DNA from: Bradyrhizobium australiense
Lineage (GTDB): Bacteria; Pseudomonadota; Alphaproteobacteria; Rhizobiales; Xanthobacteraceae
Direction of reading: 5' to 3'
NCBI RefSeq assembly: GCF_013114825.1
Contig: NZ_JAAVLX010000014.1
Location: 62,001-126,000, forward strand
Length of the DNA: 64,000 nucleotides
Positions 24,589 to 33,662 of the stretch are shown piece after piece; the first letter of the stretch is position 1, and the number at the start of each line of letters is the position of its first letter. The notes beneath the pieces are model-generated. The model had not been told where the DNA came from and made no database searches. It saw only the letters and a list, made by a program, of their open reading frames with translations. The position numbers and the translations under genes are program-made.

Positions 24589-26811
24589 ATGGACGCTCAG
24601 GCAAGCACCGCATCGCATCATGCCGAAAAATGGTCGCCCTCGCCTGACGCCAGCGACATCGTCAAGGGCATCCATGCGATGCTGCATCCGCGCAACATCG
24701 TGCTGGTCGGTGCTACCGATAAGCCCGGTAACTATGCCGAGCGCATCTGGAACAATCTGATCAAGTACGGTTACGAAGGCGGGCTGTTTCCGGTCAATGC
24801 CAAGCGCGAGACGATCTGGGGCGTGCCCTGCTACAAGGATTTTGCGAGCCTGCCCGAAAAACCCGATCACGTGCTGGTGCTGGTGCCGGCGCGTTTTGCG
24901 GTGCAGGTGATCCGCGATGCCGCCGCGGCCGGCGCGCGCTCCGCCACCATCGTCACATCAGGCTTCAGCGAGTTGCAGGACGAAGCGAGCCAGCGGCTGG
25001 CGGTTGAATTGAAGGAGGCCGTGCGCGAAACCGGCCTTGCAGTGACGGGACCAAACTGCCTCGGCAATTTGAGCGCGGGCGAAAAGCTGTTCACCAATAT
25101 CGACGACCGTATCGTCACCATGGAAGCCGGCCCGGTGGCGATTGTCGGGCAATCCGGCGCGATCGTAATGGCGATCCGGCAGACACTGGAGGATCGCGGC
25201 GTCGGCGTCGGCTATATGGTCACCACCGGCAACGAGACCGGGCTCGAGACGCCGGACCTGATGACCTATTTTGCCGCCGATCCCTCGATCCGCGTCATCG
25301 TGGTCTATCTCGAAGGCGTGCGGAATACAAAAGTGTTCCGCGAAGCCTGCAAGGCCGCGCGCGCCGCCGGCAAGCCGGTCATCGCGCTCAAGTTAGGCGC
25401 CTCCGAAGGCGGCCGCGCCGCGGCGATGGCGCATACCGGCGCGCTCGCCGGCTCGATCGAAACGTTCGACGCGATCTCGACCCGCGAAGGCGTGATCCGC
25501 GTCCGCGGATTGGACGAATTGATCGAGACCACCGAATGTTTCGTCCATGCCGATCCGCCGAAGGGCAATCGTCTCGCCGCGGTATCGCTCTCCGGCGGCA
25601 AACGCGGGCTCCTGATTGACGCGTTCTATTCGGCCGGCCTGAACTTCGCTCCGCTCAGCCCGAATGCAACGGCGCAACTGGCGCAAATGCTCGGCCCCGG
25701 CAGCATCATCGGCAATCCACTCGACGCCGGATTTGCGGCCGTGGTCGACCCCTCCGTCTATATGAAGTCGATCAAGATCATGATCGACGATCCCGATACC
25801 GACATCGTCATCATCGACGCCGAACTGCCGAAGGCGCCGCACGAGCTGCGCGAACGCAACTTACGGATTGTCAACGAGATGGCGGGCGCCGCCAATAAGC
25901 CCGTGGTCTATATCAGCGCGATCTCGATCGGGTTCACCGAATTCACCAAGGCCCTGCGCAAGTCGCTGCCGAATATCGCCGTGATGCAAGGCCTCGACCG
26001 CGCGGTCGGCGCGATCAAATCGCTGATCGAATATGCATCTCTGCGCAAGGAAATGCCCGACATCGTATCGAGCTCGAAGGCTTCCGCGCGAGCGGTGCTG
26101 GAGAGGACGCTCAAGGCCGCCAACGGCGCCGCGGCACTCGACGAGGTCGCCTCGAAAAAGCTTCTCAAGGCCTACGGCATACCGATTTCAAAGGAGGAAA
26201 TCGCGCAGACCGCGGCGGAGGCGGTGAAGATCGCCAAGAAGATCGGCTTTCCCGTCGTGGCAAAGGTCGTCAGCGCCGACATTCTGCACAAGTCCGATAT
26301 CGGCGGCGTGGTGCTGAACCTCAACAACGCGGCCGAGGTGAAGAAGGCGTTCAACGACATCACCGCGCGGGTAAAGAAGATCAAGAGCAAGCCGAAGCTG
26401 GAGGGCATTCTGATCGCGCAGCAGGTCAAGGCCGACCTTGAGCTCGTGGTCGGCGCCTCGCTCGACGCCGAGATGGGCCCGGTCGTGCTGTTCGGCACCG
26501 GCGGCGTCGACATCGAACTGATGAAGGACGTCGCGCTTGCCGGCGCGCCGCTGGACGAGGCCGAGGCAAAACAGTTGATCGCCAAGACCAAGGCCGGCGT
26601 GAAGATGAAAGGCTACCGCGGCAAGCCGGCGCTGCACGAGCCTTCCGCCGTGAAGGCGCTGGTCGGCCTCTCCAATCTGATGGCGGACGCCGGCAACCGC
26701 ATCGCCTCGATCGACGTCAACCCGTTTTTGATCAACAACAAGCTCGGCGTCGCCGTCGATGCCCTGATCGTGCTGAACAACGCCGCCGCGAACAAGGCGG
26801 CGGAGCAGTAG
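24589..26811 (+). CDS. ADP-forming acetate/acyl-CoA synthetase family protein (fused alpha-beta)
   Basis: This 740-residue single-chain acyl-CoA synthetase (ADP-forming) belongs to the ACD/Pat-like family. It interconverts acyl-CoA plus ADP and phosphate with acid plus ATP and CoA. Domain order is a CoA-binding domain at about 20-150 (IVLVGATDKPGNYAERIWNN), a succinyl-CoA-ligase-like domain to about 470 with candidate phospho-His in AAMAHTGALAGS, and an ATP-grasp domain at about 500-725 (FPVVAKVVSADILHKSDIGG). No GNAT acetyltransferase domain is seen, so it is not a full Pat-type protein acetylase. It stands alone on the plus strand; its substrate is unknown. Confidence 0.9.
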   Translation: MDAQASTASHHAEKWSPSPDASDIVKGIHAMLHPRNIVLVGATDKPGNYAERIWNNLIKYGYEGGLFPVNAKRETIWGVPCYKDFASLPEKPDHVLVLVPARFAVQVIRDAAAAGARSATIVTSGFSELQDEASQRLAVELKEAVRETGLAVTGPNCLGNLSAGEKLFTNIDDRIVTMEAGPVAIVGQSGAIVMAIRQTLEDRGVGVGYMVTTGNETGLETPDLMTYFAADPSIRVIVVYLEGVRNTKVFREACKAARAAGKPVIALKLGASEGGRAAAMAHTGALAGSIETFDAISTREGVIRVRGLDELIETTECFVHADPPKGNRLAAVSLSGGKRGLLIDAFYSAGLNFAPLSPNATAQLAQMLGPGSIIGNPLDAGFAAVVDPSVYMKSIKIMIDDPDTDIVIIDAELPKAPHELRERNLRIVNEMAGAANKPVVYISAISIGFTEFTKALRKSLPNIAVMQGLDRAVGAIKSLIEYASLRKEMPDIVSSSKASARAVLERTLKAANGAAALDEVASKKLLKAYGIPISKEEIAQTAAEAVKIAKKIGFPVVAKVVSADILHKSDIGGVVLNLNNAAEVKKAFNDITARVKKIKSKPKLEGILIAQQVKADLELVVGASLDAEMGPVVLFGTGGVDIELMKDVALAGAPLDEAEAKQLIAKTKAGVKMKGYRGKPALHEPSAVKALVGLSNLMADAGNRIASIDVNPFLINNKLGVAVDALIVLNNAAANKAAEQ

Positions 26812-26830
26812 GACCTCATTCAGTGGTCAT

Positions 26831-26950
26831 CGTCGTCCCTGCGAACGCAGGGACCCATAACCACCGATGCCAATTGTTGCTAAGACAACTAGCCCCATTG
26901 TCTTGCCGCTAGGCCGCGGCGTATGGGTCCCTGCGTTCGCAGGGACGACG
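26831..26950. repeat. Palindromic intergenic repeat, family C copy 1
   Basis: The outer arms are perfect inverted copies: cgtcgtccctgcgaacgcag followed by ggacccata at 26831-26859, and its reverse complement at 26922-26950. It lies between convergent genes, where it could also act as a terminator. A relative lies at 58378-58500. Confidence 0.85.
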
Positions 26951-26988
26951 GATGAACCCCCCATTTCTTTCGCGGGCGACGGATGTCG

Positions 26989-27750
26989 TTACAACCCTGC
27001 GCCCCACTTCTGCGCAGTCTGCACAATCCAGTCACGATACAGCGTCAGCGGCGTGACGCCGGTCATGCCGCCGCAGCCGGCGCTGCCGTTCGGCCCGGTC
27101 GACCAGCTCACGAGACCGACCATGACGGGACCACTCTCCTTGTCCTCGAACACCGGCGCGCCGGAATCTCCGGTGCAGGCGCCGAGCCCGTCGCGCGCGC
27201 CCTGGCCGACGGGATCGACTAGACGGATCTGCAGCGTGCCGGGCTTGCCCGTCGCCACCAGCCCGGCGACGCGGACGGCACCACCGCTCCTGCCGTCGCC
27301 GCGTACGGTCACGCCGATTCCGGCGACGGTAAAGCGGCTGCCAACCGCGATGGGAACGGTGGGCATCCCTAGCGCGGCCGGCATCTTGCCTTTGGCAGAT
27401 GCAACCAATTGCAGCAACGCCACATCCGCCGTCGCACGATGCGCCTGCATCGCCTGCATGTTGAAGCCAGGATGAATGGCGACGCTCTTCACGTCCTGCA
27501 GCGAGGGCTGCTTGTCTGCGCCATACTCGACGATCTTGTATTCCGCGCCGGGCTGCACGCAATGCGCCGCCGTCACTACCATCTTTGGCGCGATCAGGGC
27601 GCCGGTGCAGAAATTACCACGCGAGCCGACAATGGTGACGATCGAGCGAGCGACGCCTTCAGTCAATGGCGCGCCACCGCCGACGATGGCATAGGCGGGA
27701 ACTGAGAGCAGCAGCGTCAGGCCGGCAATCATTCGAGGCAGGATATTCAT
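26989..27750 (-). CDS. Secreted trypsin-like serine protease (S1 family)
   Basis: This is an exported serine protease of about 253 residues. The signal peptide MNILPRMIAGLTLLLSVPAYA is followed directly by IVGGGAPL, the classic mature N-terminus of trypsin-like enzymes. Catalytic residues are His in VTAAHCV, Asp in ATADVALLQL and Ser in CTGDSGAPVF. Cysteine pairs around the histidine and serine fit family disulfides. In-frame ATGs upstream (27780, 27816) would hide the signal peptide, so 27750 is preferred. It is divergent from the HAD hydrolase, with 107 bases between starts. Confidence 0.88.
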   Translation of the reverse strand: MNILPRMIAGLTLLLSVPAYAIVGGGAPLTEGVARSIVTIVGSRGNFCTGALIAPKMVVTAAHCVQPGAEYKIVEYGADKQPSLQDVKSVAIHPGFNMQAMQAHRATADVALLQLVASAKGKMPAALGMPTVPIAVGSRFTVAGIGVTVRGDGRSGGAVRVAGLVATGKPGTLQIRLVDPVGQGARDGLGACTGDSGAPVFEDKESGPVMVGLVSWSTGPNGSAGCGGMTGVTPLTLYRDWIVQTAQKWGAGL

Positions 27751-27857
27751 CGGCGCAGCAATAGCCCGCTCCGCGTGCATCGCCAAGCCGAGGATCGGGC
27801 TGGTCCGGACAGGCATTCCGTGTTAGCCGCTGCCCAACATAACATTCAGGCAGGAAC

Positions 27858-28490
27858 ATGATCGAGGCAGTGATCTGGGATTTCGGCGGGGTGCTGACCA
27901 CCTCGCCATTCGAGGCGTTCATGCGGTTCGAAACTGAGCGCGGGCTGCCGGCCGACATCATCCGACGCACCAACGCCGCCAACCACCTGGAAAATGCTTG
28001 GGCAAAATTCGAGCGCGCCGAGGTCGATATCGAAGCTTTCGACGAATTGTTTGCGGCCGAATCGCTGGCGCTGGGTGCCGCGGTTCGCGGCAAGGACGTG
28101 CTGCCGTTATTGTCCGGCGATCTGCGGCCCGAAATGGTCGAGGCGCTCAAGCGCGTGAAGTCAAAGCTCAAGACCGGCTGCATCACCAACAATTTGCCTG
28201 CCAACGCCATCGGCAGCCACAGCGGCCGCACACTTTATGTCGCCGAAGTGATGGCACTGTTCGATCATGTCATCGAGTCCGCGAAAATCGGTCTCCGAAA
28301 GCCCGACCCGCGCATCTACCGGATGATGATCGAGGCGCTGAAGGTCGATCCCAAGAACTGCGTCTATCTCGACGATCTCGGCGTCAATCTGAAGCCGGCG
28401 CGCGAGATGGGCATGACCACGATCAAGGTGGTCAGTGCGGCGCAGGCGATCACGGAGCTTGAGTCGGCAACCGGGCTGGCATTGCGCTAG
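27858..28490 (+). CDS. HAD-superfamily hydrolase (subfamily IA, epoxide-hydrolase-like)
   Basis: This is a 210-residue hydrolase of the haloacid dehalogenase superfamily. Motif I reads VIWDFGGVLTT (nucleophile Asp, with the DFGGV variant of a subfamily near the soluble epoxide hydrolase N-terminal phosphatase). Motif II is CITNNLP, the motif III lysine is in GLRKPDPRIY, and the motif IV acidic pair is YLDDLGVN. The SD-like GGAAC precedes the ATG. Substrates of this subgroup are usually small phosphates, unknown here. It is followed by the MoxR/CoxE pair, 109 bases downstream, on the same strand. Confidence 0.9.
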   Translation: MIEAVIWDFGGVLTTSPFEAFMRFETERGLPADIIRRTNAANHLENAWAKFERAEVDIEAFDELFAAESLALGAAVRGKDVLPLLSGDLRPEMVEALKRVKSKLKTGCITNNLPANAIGSHSGRTLYVAEVMALFDHVIESAKIGLRKPDPRIYRMMIEALKVDPKNCVYLDDLGVNLKPAREMGMTTIKVVSAAQAITELESATGLALR

Positions 28491-28599
28491 GCGGAAAATA
28501 CCGGAAAACTGCGGCCGCCCATGAGCAAACGGCGCTTGTCCTTTGCCGGGAACGCAGGCAGAACGTTCCGAAACCTATCGAATTCGGAGTTGAAACCCC

Positions 28600-29547
28600 G
28601 TGGCTGATATCAGGCCTTCGGCCTCGATCGAGGCAGTGGAAAGCGGTCTTGCGGCGCAAGGCTATATTGCGAGCCGCCAGATCGCGACCGCGGTCTATCT
28701 GGCGCAGCAGATCGAAAAACCTATCCTGGTCGAAGGCCCCGCCGGCGTCGGCAAGACCGAGCTCGCAAAAGCGATAGCCGCCTGGCGCGGCATGAAGATG
28801 ATCCGCCTGCAATGCTATGAGGGGCTCGACGAGGCCAAGGCGCTCTACGAGTGGAAATACGCCAAGCAGCTTCTGTATACGCAGATCTTGAAAGACAAGC
28901 TCGGCGAGGTGCTGGGCGGCGCCCCGACGCTCGAGGCAGCGCTGAACCAGCTTCACGACTTTGGCGACGTGTTCTTCTCCAAGGAATTCGTCGAACCGCG
29001 GCCGTTGCTGCAGGCGCTCGAGCAGCCGGCCGGCTGCGTGCTCTTGATCGACGAAATCGATAAATCGGACGCCGAATTCGAATCGCTGCTGCTGGAAATC
29101 CTCAGCGACTTCCAGGTGACGATTCCGGAACTCGGGACAGTGGTCGCGGTCGCACCGCCGACCGTGATCCTGACCTCAAACAGCGAGCGCGATCTCGGCG
29201 ACGCGCTGAAGCGGCGCTGTCTGCATCTGCACATCGGCTTTCCCGAGCAGAAGCTGGAAGAGCGGATTGTCGAAAGCCGGGTGCCCGGCATTTCGCAGAC
29301 GCTGCGCAAGCAAATGGTGAGCTTTATCCACGAGGTGCGCACGCTCGACCTGAAGAAGCTGCCATCGGTGAGCGAAACCATCGACTGGGCGCGCGTACTG
29401 GTGCTGCTGCAGGCGCCCGAGCTCGGCCACGAGATGGTCAAGGATACGCTGAACGTCCTCCTGAAATACGAGGCGGATATCGAGGCCACCATGCCGCAGG
29501 TCTCCACCTTCATCGCCAAGGCCTCGCGTCAAGGCGTCTTCGGGTGA
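28600..29547 (+). CDS. MoxR-type AAA+ ATPase (CoxD-like)
   Basis: This is a 315-residue AAA+ ATPase of the MoxR family. Walker A is EGPAGVGKTEL (about residues 45-55), Walker B is CVLLIDEIDKSD, and sensor 1 is VILTSNSERDL, with the lid domain after residue 210. It starts at a GTG. In carboxydotrophic bacteria, CoxD with the VWA protein CoxE helps mature the copper-molybdenum site of CO dehydrogenase. Similar pairs accompany other molybdenum hydroxylases. The CoxE-like gene follows after seven bases. Both face a molybdopterin dehydrogenase operon, fitting such a role (inference). Confidence 0.9.
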   Translation: MADIRPSASIEAVESGLAAQGYIASRQIATAVYLAQQIEKPILVEGPAGVGKTELAKAIAAWRGMKMIRLQCYEGLDEAKALYEWKYAKQLLYTQILKDKLGEVLGGAPTLEAALNQLHDFGDVFFSKEFVEPRPLLQALEQPAGCVLLIDEIDKSDAEFESLLLEILSDFQVTIPELGTVVAVAPPTVILTSNSERDLGDALKRRCLHLHIGFPEQKLEERIVESRVPGISQTLRKQMVSFIHEVRTLDLKKLPSVSETIDWARVLVLLQAPELGHEMVKDTLNVLLKYEADIEATMPQVSTFIAKASRQGVFG

Positions 29548-29554
29548 CGGACTA

Positions 29555-30931
29555 ATGCGCGAGAACCTGCATCGCTTCTTTCGTGCGGCGCGGGGCGCAG
29601 GCGTCAGGCTCTCGCCGGCCGAAAGCATCGACGCAATGCGGGCCGTCTCCAAGATCGGCTTTACCGACCGCACAATCCTGCGCGATACGTTTCTGCTGAC
29701 GCTCGCCAAGACGCAGGACGAGAAGAAGGCGCTCGGCGATTGTTTCGACCTGTTCTTCGATCGACCCGAGCCGCAATCGTCGGCCGAAGACGGCAGGGCG
29801 GACGAGCAGGATGCGCAGGGCTCCAACGCAGGGTCGGATTCACCGGGCGAGACAAGCAGCGGCGACGAGCAAGCCGAAGGGCTTGGTCAGCTCGCGCAAA
29901 TGCTGCTGGCGCAGGACCGCAACCAGATTTCGGCGGCGATCGCCAACGCGGCGAGCGCGGCTTCACTCTCCGACATCCGCTATTTCACCCAGCGCGGCAT
30001 CTTCTCCGGCCGCATCCTCGACCAGATGGGCATCCAGCGCCTGCGCGACGATCTTGATAACCTCGCCGCCAGCAACCCGGCGCTGGCGGAGCGGCTGACC
30101 AATGCGCTGGACGACATGCGCGGCACGGTCCGCGAAACTGTTTCGCAGGCGCTGATGCTGTACGGGCGCGAGGAGGCGGAAAATTTGCGCAACGAGATCC
30201 TGCGCAACGCCCCGCTGTCGCGGATCGAGCCGCGGCAGGTCGAACAGATGCGGCATCTGATCCGCCAGATCGCGCGCCGCCTGCGCGAGCGCTACTCCAA
30301 GCCACGCAAGCGACAGCGCCGCGGCCATCTCGACGTGCGACGCACCATCCGGCGCAACGCTGCCTGGGGCGGCGTGCCGTTTCTCACCGCGTGGAAGCGC
30401 CGGCATCGCGACAAGCCGAAGATCGTGGCACTGTGCGACGTCTCGGGCTCGGTGGCACGGGTTTCGGATTTCTTCCTGCTTCTGATCCATAGCCTGCATG
30501 AGGTCGTGGATGACGTCCGCTCGTTTGCGTTCTCCGGCCACCTGATCGAAGTCAGCGACATCCTGGAGTCGAAAACGCCGGAAGAGGCGATGGCCGAGAT
30601 CATGTCCAAGGTGGGCTTCGGCTCATCCGACTACGGCAGCTCCCTCGCCGACTTTGAAGATGAATGGATGAGCGCGATCACGCCGCAGACCACCGTGATC
30701 GTGCTCGGCGATGCCCGCAGCAACAACCTCGATCCGCGCGCAGATATCCTCCGTCGAATTGCCGAGCGATCGAAGCGTCTGGTATGGCTCAATCCGGAGG
30801 GCCGGATGGCCTGGGGCTGGGGCGATTCCGAAATGCCGCGCTATTCGACCTTCTGCACCGTGGTCCGCCAATGCGCGACCGCAAAGCAGCTCGAACGCGC
30901 GGTGTCGGACATCGTGGCGAGCTATCAATAG
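29555..30931 (+). CDS. VWA domain-containing protein (CoxE-like)
   Basis: This 458-residue cytoplasmic protein of the CoxE family partners with the upstream MoxR ATPase. Residues 1-90 are predicted mainly helical. An acidic low-complexity linker follows (about 75-110: EPQSSAEDGRADEQDAQG). The C-terminal von Willebrand A domain from about residue 285 has the MIDAS motif VALCDVSGSVARVS and a later conserved VIVLGDARSNN. No signal peptide is seen. The stop lies only eight bases from the stop of the convergent molybdopterin dehydrogenase gene. It probably acts with MoxR as a chaperone for metalloenzyme activation. Confidence 0.9.
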   Translation: MRENLHRFFRAARGAGVRLSPAESIDAMRAVSKIGFTDRTILRDTFLLTLAKTQDEKKALGDCFDLFFDRPEPQSSAEDGRADEQDAQGSNAGSDSPGETSSGDEQAEGLGQLAQMLLAQDRNQISAAIANAASAASLSDIRYFTQRGIFSGRILDQMGIQRLRDDLDNLAASNPALAERLTNALDDMRGTVRETVSQALMLYGREEAENLRNEILRNAPLSRIEPRQVEQMRHLIRQIARRLRERYSKPRKRQRRGHLDVRRTIRRNAAWGGVPFLTAWKRRHRDKPKIVALCDVSGSVARVSDFFLLLIHSLHEVVDDVRSFAFSGHLIEVSDILESKTPEEAMAEIMSKVGFGSSDYGSSLADFEDEWMSAITPQTTVIVLGDARSNNLDPRADILRRIAERSKRLVWLNPEGRMAWGWGDSEMPRYSTFCTVVRQCATAKQLERAVSDIVASYQ

Positions 30932-30939
30932 CCCCGCCT

Positions 30940-33168
30940 TCACGCATCGATCGCCTCCTTGATGCGCTTGCGCGTCAGCGGCAAATTCCGCAGTCGCTTT
31001 CCCGTGGCGTTGGCGACGGCGTTGGCAATCGATGCCGCCGCCGGGCCCTGCCCGGTTTCGCCGCTGCCGAGGAACGGCTGCCCCGGCCGGTCGATGATGT
31101 GAACCTCGATGCTTTCGGGCACTGAATTGAAACGCAAGATCGGATAGGTCTGCCAGTCGATGCTGGTGATCCTGGTGTCGTCAAACGTTACGCTCTCATA
31201 TAGCGTCCAGCTCATCGACTGCACGATTGCGCCCTCGATCTGATTGATCAACCCGTCCGGATTGACCACCTGCCCGCTGTCGACCGCCGCGGCCGCGCGC
31301 ACCAGGCGCGGGCGGCCGGTCTCGCGATTCACCTCTATTTCAGAAGCGATGGCGCAATAGGCCGCCAGATTCTTGTAACGCGCAAAGGCAAAGCCATAGC
31401 CGCGATCAGGCGGCGGCTTTTGATCCGGCTTCCACCCGAAGGCTTGCGCGGCCTTTTCGATGACGTCGCGGCCGCGCCGATCGTCGAGATGCTTCAGTCT
31501 GAATTCGACCGGATCTGCGCCGGCGATAATGGCGAGTTCATCCATAAAACTCTCGATCGAGAACACATTGTGGTAGGCGCCGAGCGCCCGCATCGCCGAA
31601 ATCCGCAGCGGCATCTCGGAAATGAAGTGATGCACCACGCGCGCATTGGGGAAATTGTAGAACGGGATTGCGTTGCGATCACCGCCGCCTTCCGGCAACG
31701 GCAGCGGCTTGGGGGCCGGTACGGCAAACGGTTGCGCCATGTGCTGCGCCGCCAGCATCGATCCGGCGCCGCCCGGCCGCATCGAATGCGTGTTGCTCCA
31801 GACATCGAAATTCCAGTCGGCGATCTTGCCACTGCCGTCGAGCGAGGCCTTGAGCTTCGTCACCATCGCCGGGCCGAACGGCTCCCAGGCATGTTCCTGC
31901 TCGCGCATCCATTGCACGCGAACGGGACGGCCGGGCAATGCACGGGCGATCAGCGCGGCGTCGGCCGCGGCATCGTCGGCGCCGTTATGGCCATAGCAGC
32001 CAGAGCCTTCGACATGGATCAGGTGAACGCTGGCCGGCGGGATGCGGAGCATTTCGGCGATGCCCTGACGATCGGGATAGACGCCCTGCGTATGCGTCCA
32101 CACCGTCATCGAGCCGTCGACGAAGTGTGCGACCGCGCAGGACGGCCCGATCGATCCGTGTGCCTGATAGGGCCGCGTATAGGTCGCCTCGATGGTCTTC
32201 TGGATGCCGACGGCTGGATTGCCGCGCTCGAAAATCGTCGTGTCCTGCGAGGGCAGGCTGGTCAACACGTTAGGCAGATCGTCCTGTTTCGGCAGGCGTG
32301 CGGTTTCGTTCCACTTGGCGGCCGCGGCAAGCGCGTTCATCGCCTTGATCGACTGGAATTCCTTTTCCGCGACCACGGCCAGGAAATTGCCGTCGCGGAT
32401 GACCTTGACGACGCCCGGCAGCTTCTCGACGGCAGAAGTATCGCATTCGCTCAATTGCGCGCCGTAGCTCGGCGGCCGCACGACGCGGGCATGCCCCATC
32501 CCGGGCAGCCGCATGTCTTGAACGTAGGCCGCAGCGCCGGTGACCTTGGCAGGGATATCGACACGCGGCACAGGCCGGCCGATCACCTTGAATGTCGCGG
32601 GGTCCTTCAGTTTGGATGTCGGCTGCGCCTGGACATGCAACATATTGCCCGCGACAAGCTCACTATACGACAGGCGCTTGCCATCCGGTGCGATTACCGC
32701 ACCGTCCGCCGTCTGCAGGCTCTCGGCCGGCAGATCAAGCCGCCGCGCCGCTTCCGCAATCAGCAGCGCGCGGACCTGTGCCGCCGCGTTCTGGATCGCG
32801 GTGCCGCTGTCTTTCATGGAGTTGCTGCCGGCCGTATAGCCTTCATTCGCGGTCAGGCGCGTGTCCGCCGTCGTCAGCTTGAGAGATTCAAAGGCAACGT
32901 CGAGCTCCTCGGCCGCGATCTGCTGAAACGCCGTCTTAAAACCCTGACCGAGTTCGGCCTTGCCTGTGAACACTTCGACGCCATTGGCATCGATGCGGAT
33001 CCACGCGTCGAGATACGGCGATGTTTTCAAGCTGCCGGGCGGGCTCGGTGCAGCAGCCGCGGGCGCGTCTGGTTGCTGTGCCAGGGCACTGCCGAGCGAG
33101 AAGCTGACGATCAGCGCGCCGCCGCCTGCCAGTACGCGACGGCGGTCGATAATGACGGGGGCGTTCAT
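30940..33168 (-). CDS. Molybdopterin-binding large subunit, isoquinoline 1-oxidoreductase beta type
   Basis: This 742-residue molybdenum hydroxylase large subunit of the IorB/aldehyde dehydrogenase class is exported as a folded protein. The N-terminus has a Tat motif in DRRRVLAGGGALIVSFSLG, ending near SALAQQ. Two halves of the xanthine-oxidase-like fold follow, with the C-terminal FLGSGETGQGPAAASIANA segment near the cofactor. The start MNAPVII at 33168 gives a four-base overlap with the 2Fe-2S subunit gene, and SD CAGGAG precedes it. The operon order is cytochrome c, 2Fe-2S, molybdopterin. These enzymes hydroxylate N-heterocycles or oxidise aldehydes and pass electrons to cytochrome c; the substrate here is unknown. 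Confidence 0.9.
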   Translation of the reverse strand: MNAPVIIDRRRVLAGGGALIVSFSLGSALAQQPDAPAAAAPSPPGSLKTSPYLDAWIRIDANGVEVFTGKAELGQGFKTAFQQIAAEELDVAFESLKLTTADTRLTANEGYTAGSNSMKDSGTAIQNAAAQVRALLIAEAARRLDLPAESLQTADGAVIAPDGKRLSYSELVAGNMLHVQAQPTSKLKDPATFKVIGRPVPRVDIPAKVTGAAAYVQDMRLPGMGHARVVRPPSYGAQLSECDTSAVEKLPGVVKVIRDGNFLAVVAEKEFQSIKAMNALAAAAKWNETARLPKQDDLPNVLTSLPSQDTTIFERGNPAVGIQKTIEATYTRPYQAHGSIGPSCAVAHFVDGSMTVWTHTQGVYPDRQGIAEMLRIPPASVHLIHVEGSGCYGHNGADDAAADAALIARALPGRPVRVQWMREQEHAWEPFGPAMVTKLKASLDGSGKIADWNFDVWSNTHSMRPGGAGSMLAAQHMAQPFAVPAPKPLPLPEGGGDRNAIPFYNFPNARVVHHFISEMPLRISAMRALGAYHNVFSIESFMDELAIIAGADPVEFRLKHLDDRRGRDVIEKAAQAFGWKPDQKPPPDRGYGFAFARYKNLAAYCAIASEIEVNRETGRPRLVRAAAAVDSGQVVNPDGLINQIEGAIVQSMSWTLYESVTFDDTRITSIDWQTYPILRFNSVPESIEVHIIDRPGQPFLGSGETGQGPAAASIANAVANATGKRLRNLPLTRKRIKEAIDA

Positions 33169-33662
33169 CGGGCACTCCTGTTCGCTGCCGGCGACGCTTC
33201 TGCCGTGTCCATCAGCCGCGCCGCCCGATGCACCGCACGCAGGATCCGCATGTGAGTGCCGCAGCGGCACAAATGTGGTTCGAGCTCGGCGCGAATTTGC
33301 TCGTCAGTCGGTTTGGAATTCCTCTGCAGCAAGGCCTGCGCCCGCATCATCATTCCCGGGATGCAATAGCCGCATTGCGCTGCCTGCTCTTCCATGAACG
33401 CGCGCTGGATCGGCGCGGGCTCCGCGATCGTGCCGAGACCCTCCAGCGTCGTTACCTGTTTGCCCTCCAGCAAAACCATCGGCGTCACGCAGGACAGCAC
33501 GGCCTTGCCGTCCACGATCACCGTGCATGAGCCGCATTGCCCCAATCCGCAGCCGAATTTTGCGGCGTTCAGCTTGAGGTCGTCGCGCAGCACGTAGAGC
33601 AGCGGCGTATCCGTCTCGGCATCGACCTGGTGCTCCCGGCCGTTGACCTTCAATGTCATCAT
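33165..33662 (-). CDS. (2Fe-2S)-binding small subunit, isoquinoline 1-oxidoreductase alpha type
   Basis: This 165-residue electron-transfer subunit carries two 2Fe-2S clusters. The N-terminal plant-ferredoxin-like domain has CGLGQCGSC and a later LSC. The C-terminal helical domain has CGYCIPGM and CRCGTH. It begins MMTLKVNGREHQVDAETD. It overlaps the cytochrome gene upstream and the large-subunit gene downstream by four bases each, which strongly indicates one coupled operon and one complex. It has no export signal, as expected if it is carried across the membrane with the Tat-bearing large subunit. Confidence 0.94.
   Translation of the reverse strand: MMTLKVNGREHQVDAETDTPLLYVLRDDLKLNAAKFGCGLGQCGSCTVIVDGKAVLSCVTPMVLLEGKQVTTLEGLGTIAEPAPIQRAFMEEQAAQCGYCIPGMMMRAQALLQRNSKPTDEQIRAELEPHLCRCGTHMRILRAVHRAARLMDTAEASPAANRSAR

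Noticed and set aside
31420..33255. A 611-residue open frame opposite the molybdopterin large subunit
   Set aside because: The minus-strand gene has clear family motifs and four-base overlaps with its operon partner. The plus-strand product has shadow composition and no recognisable domain.
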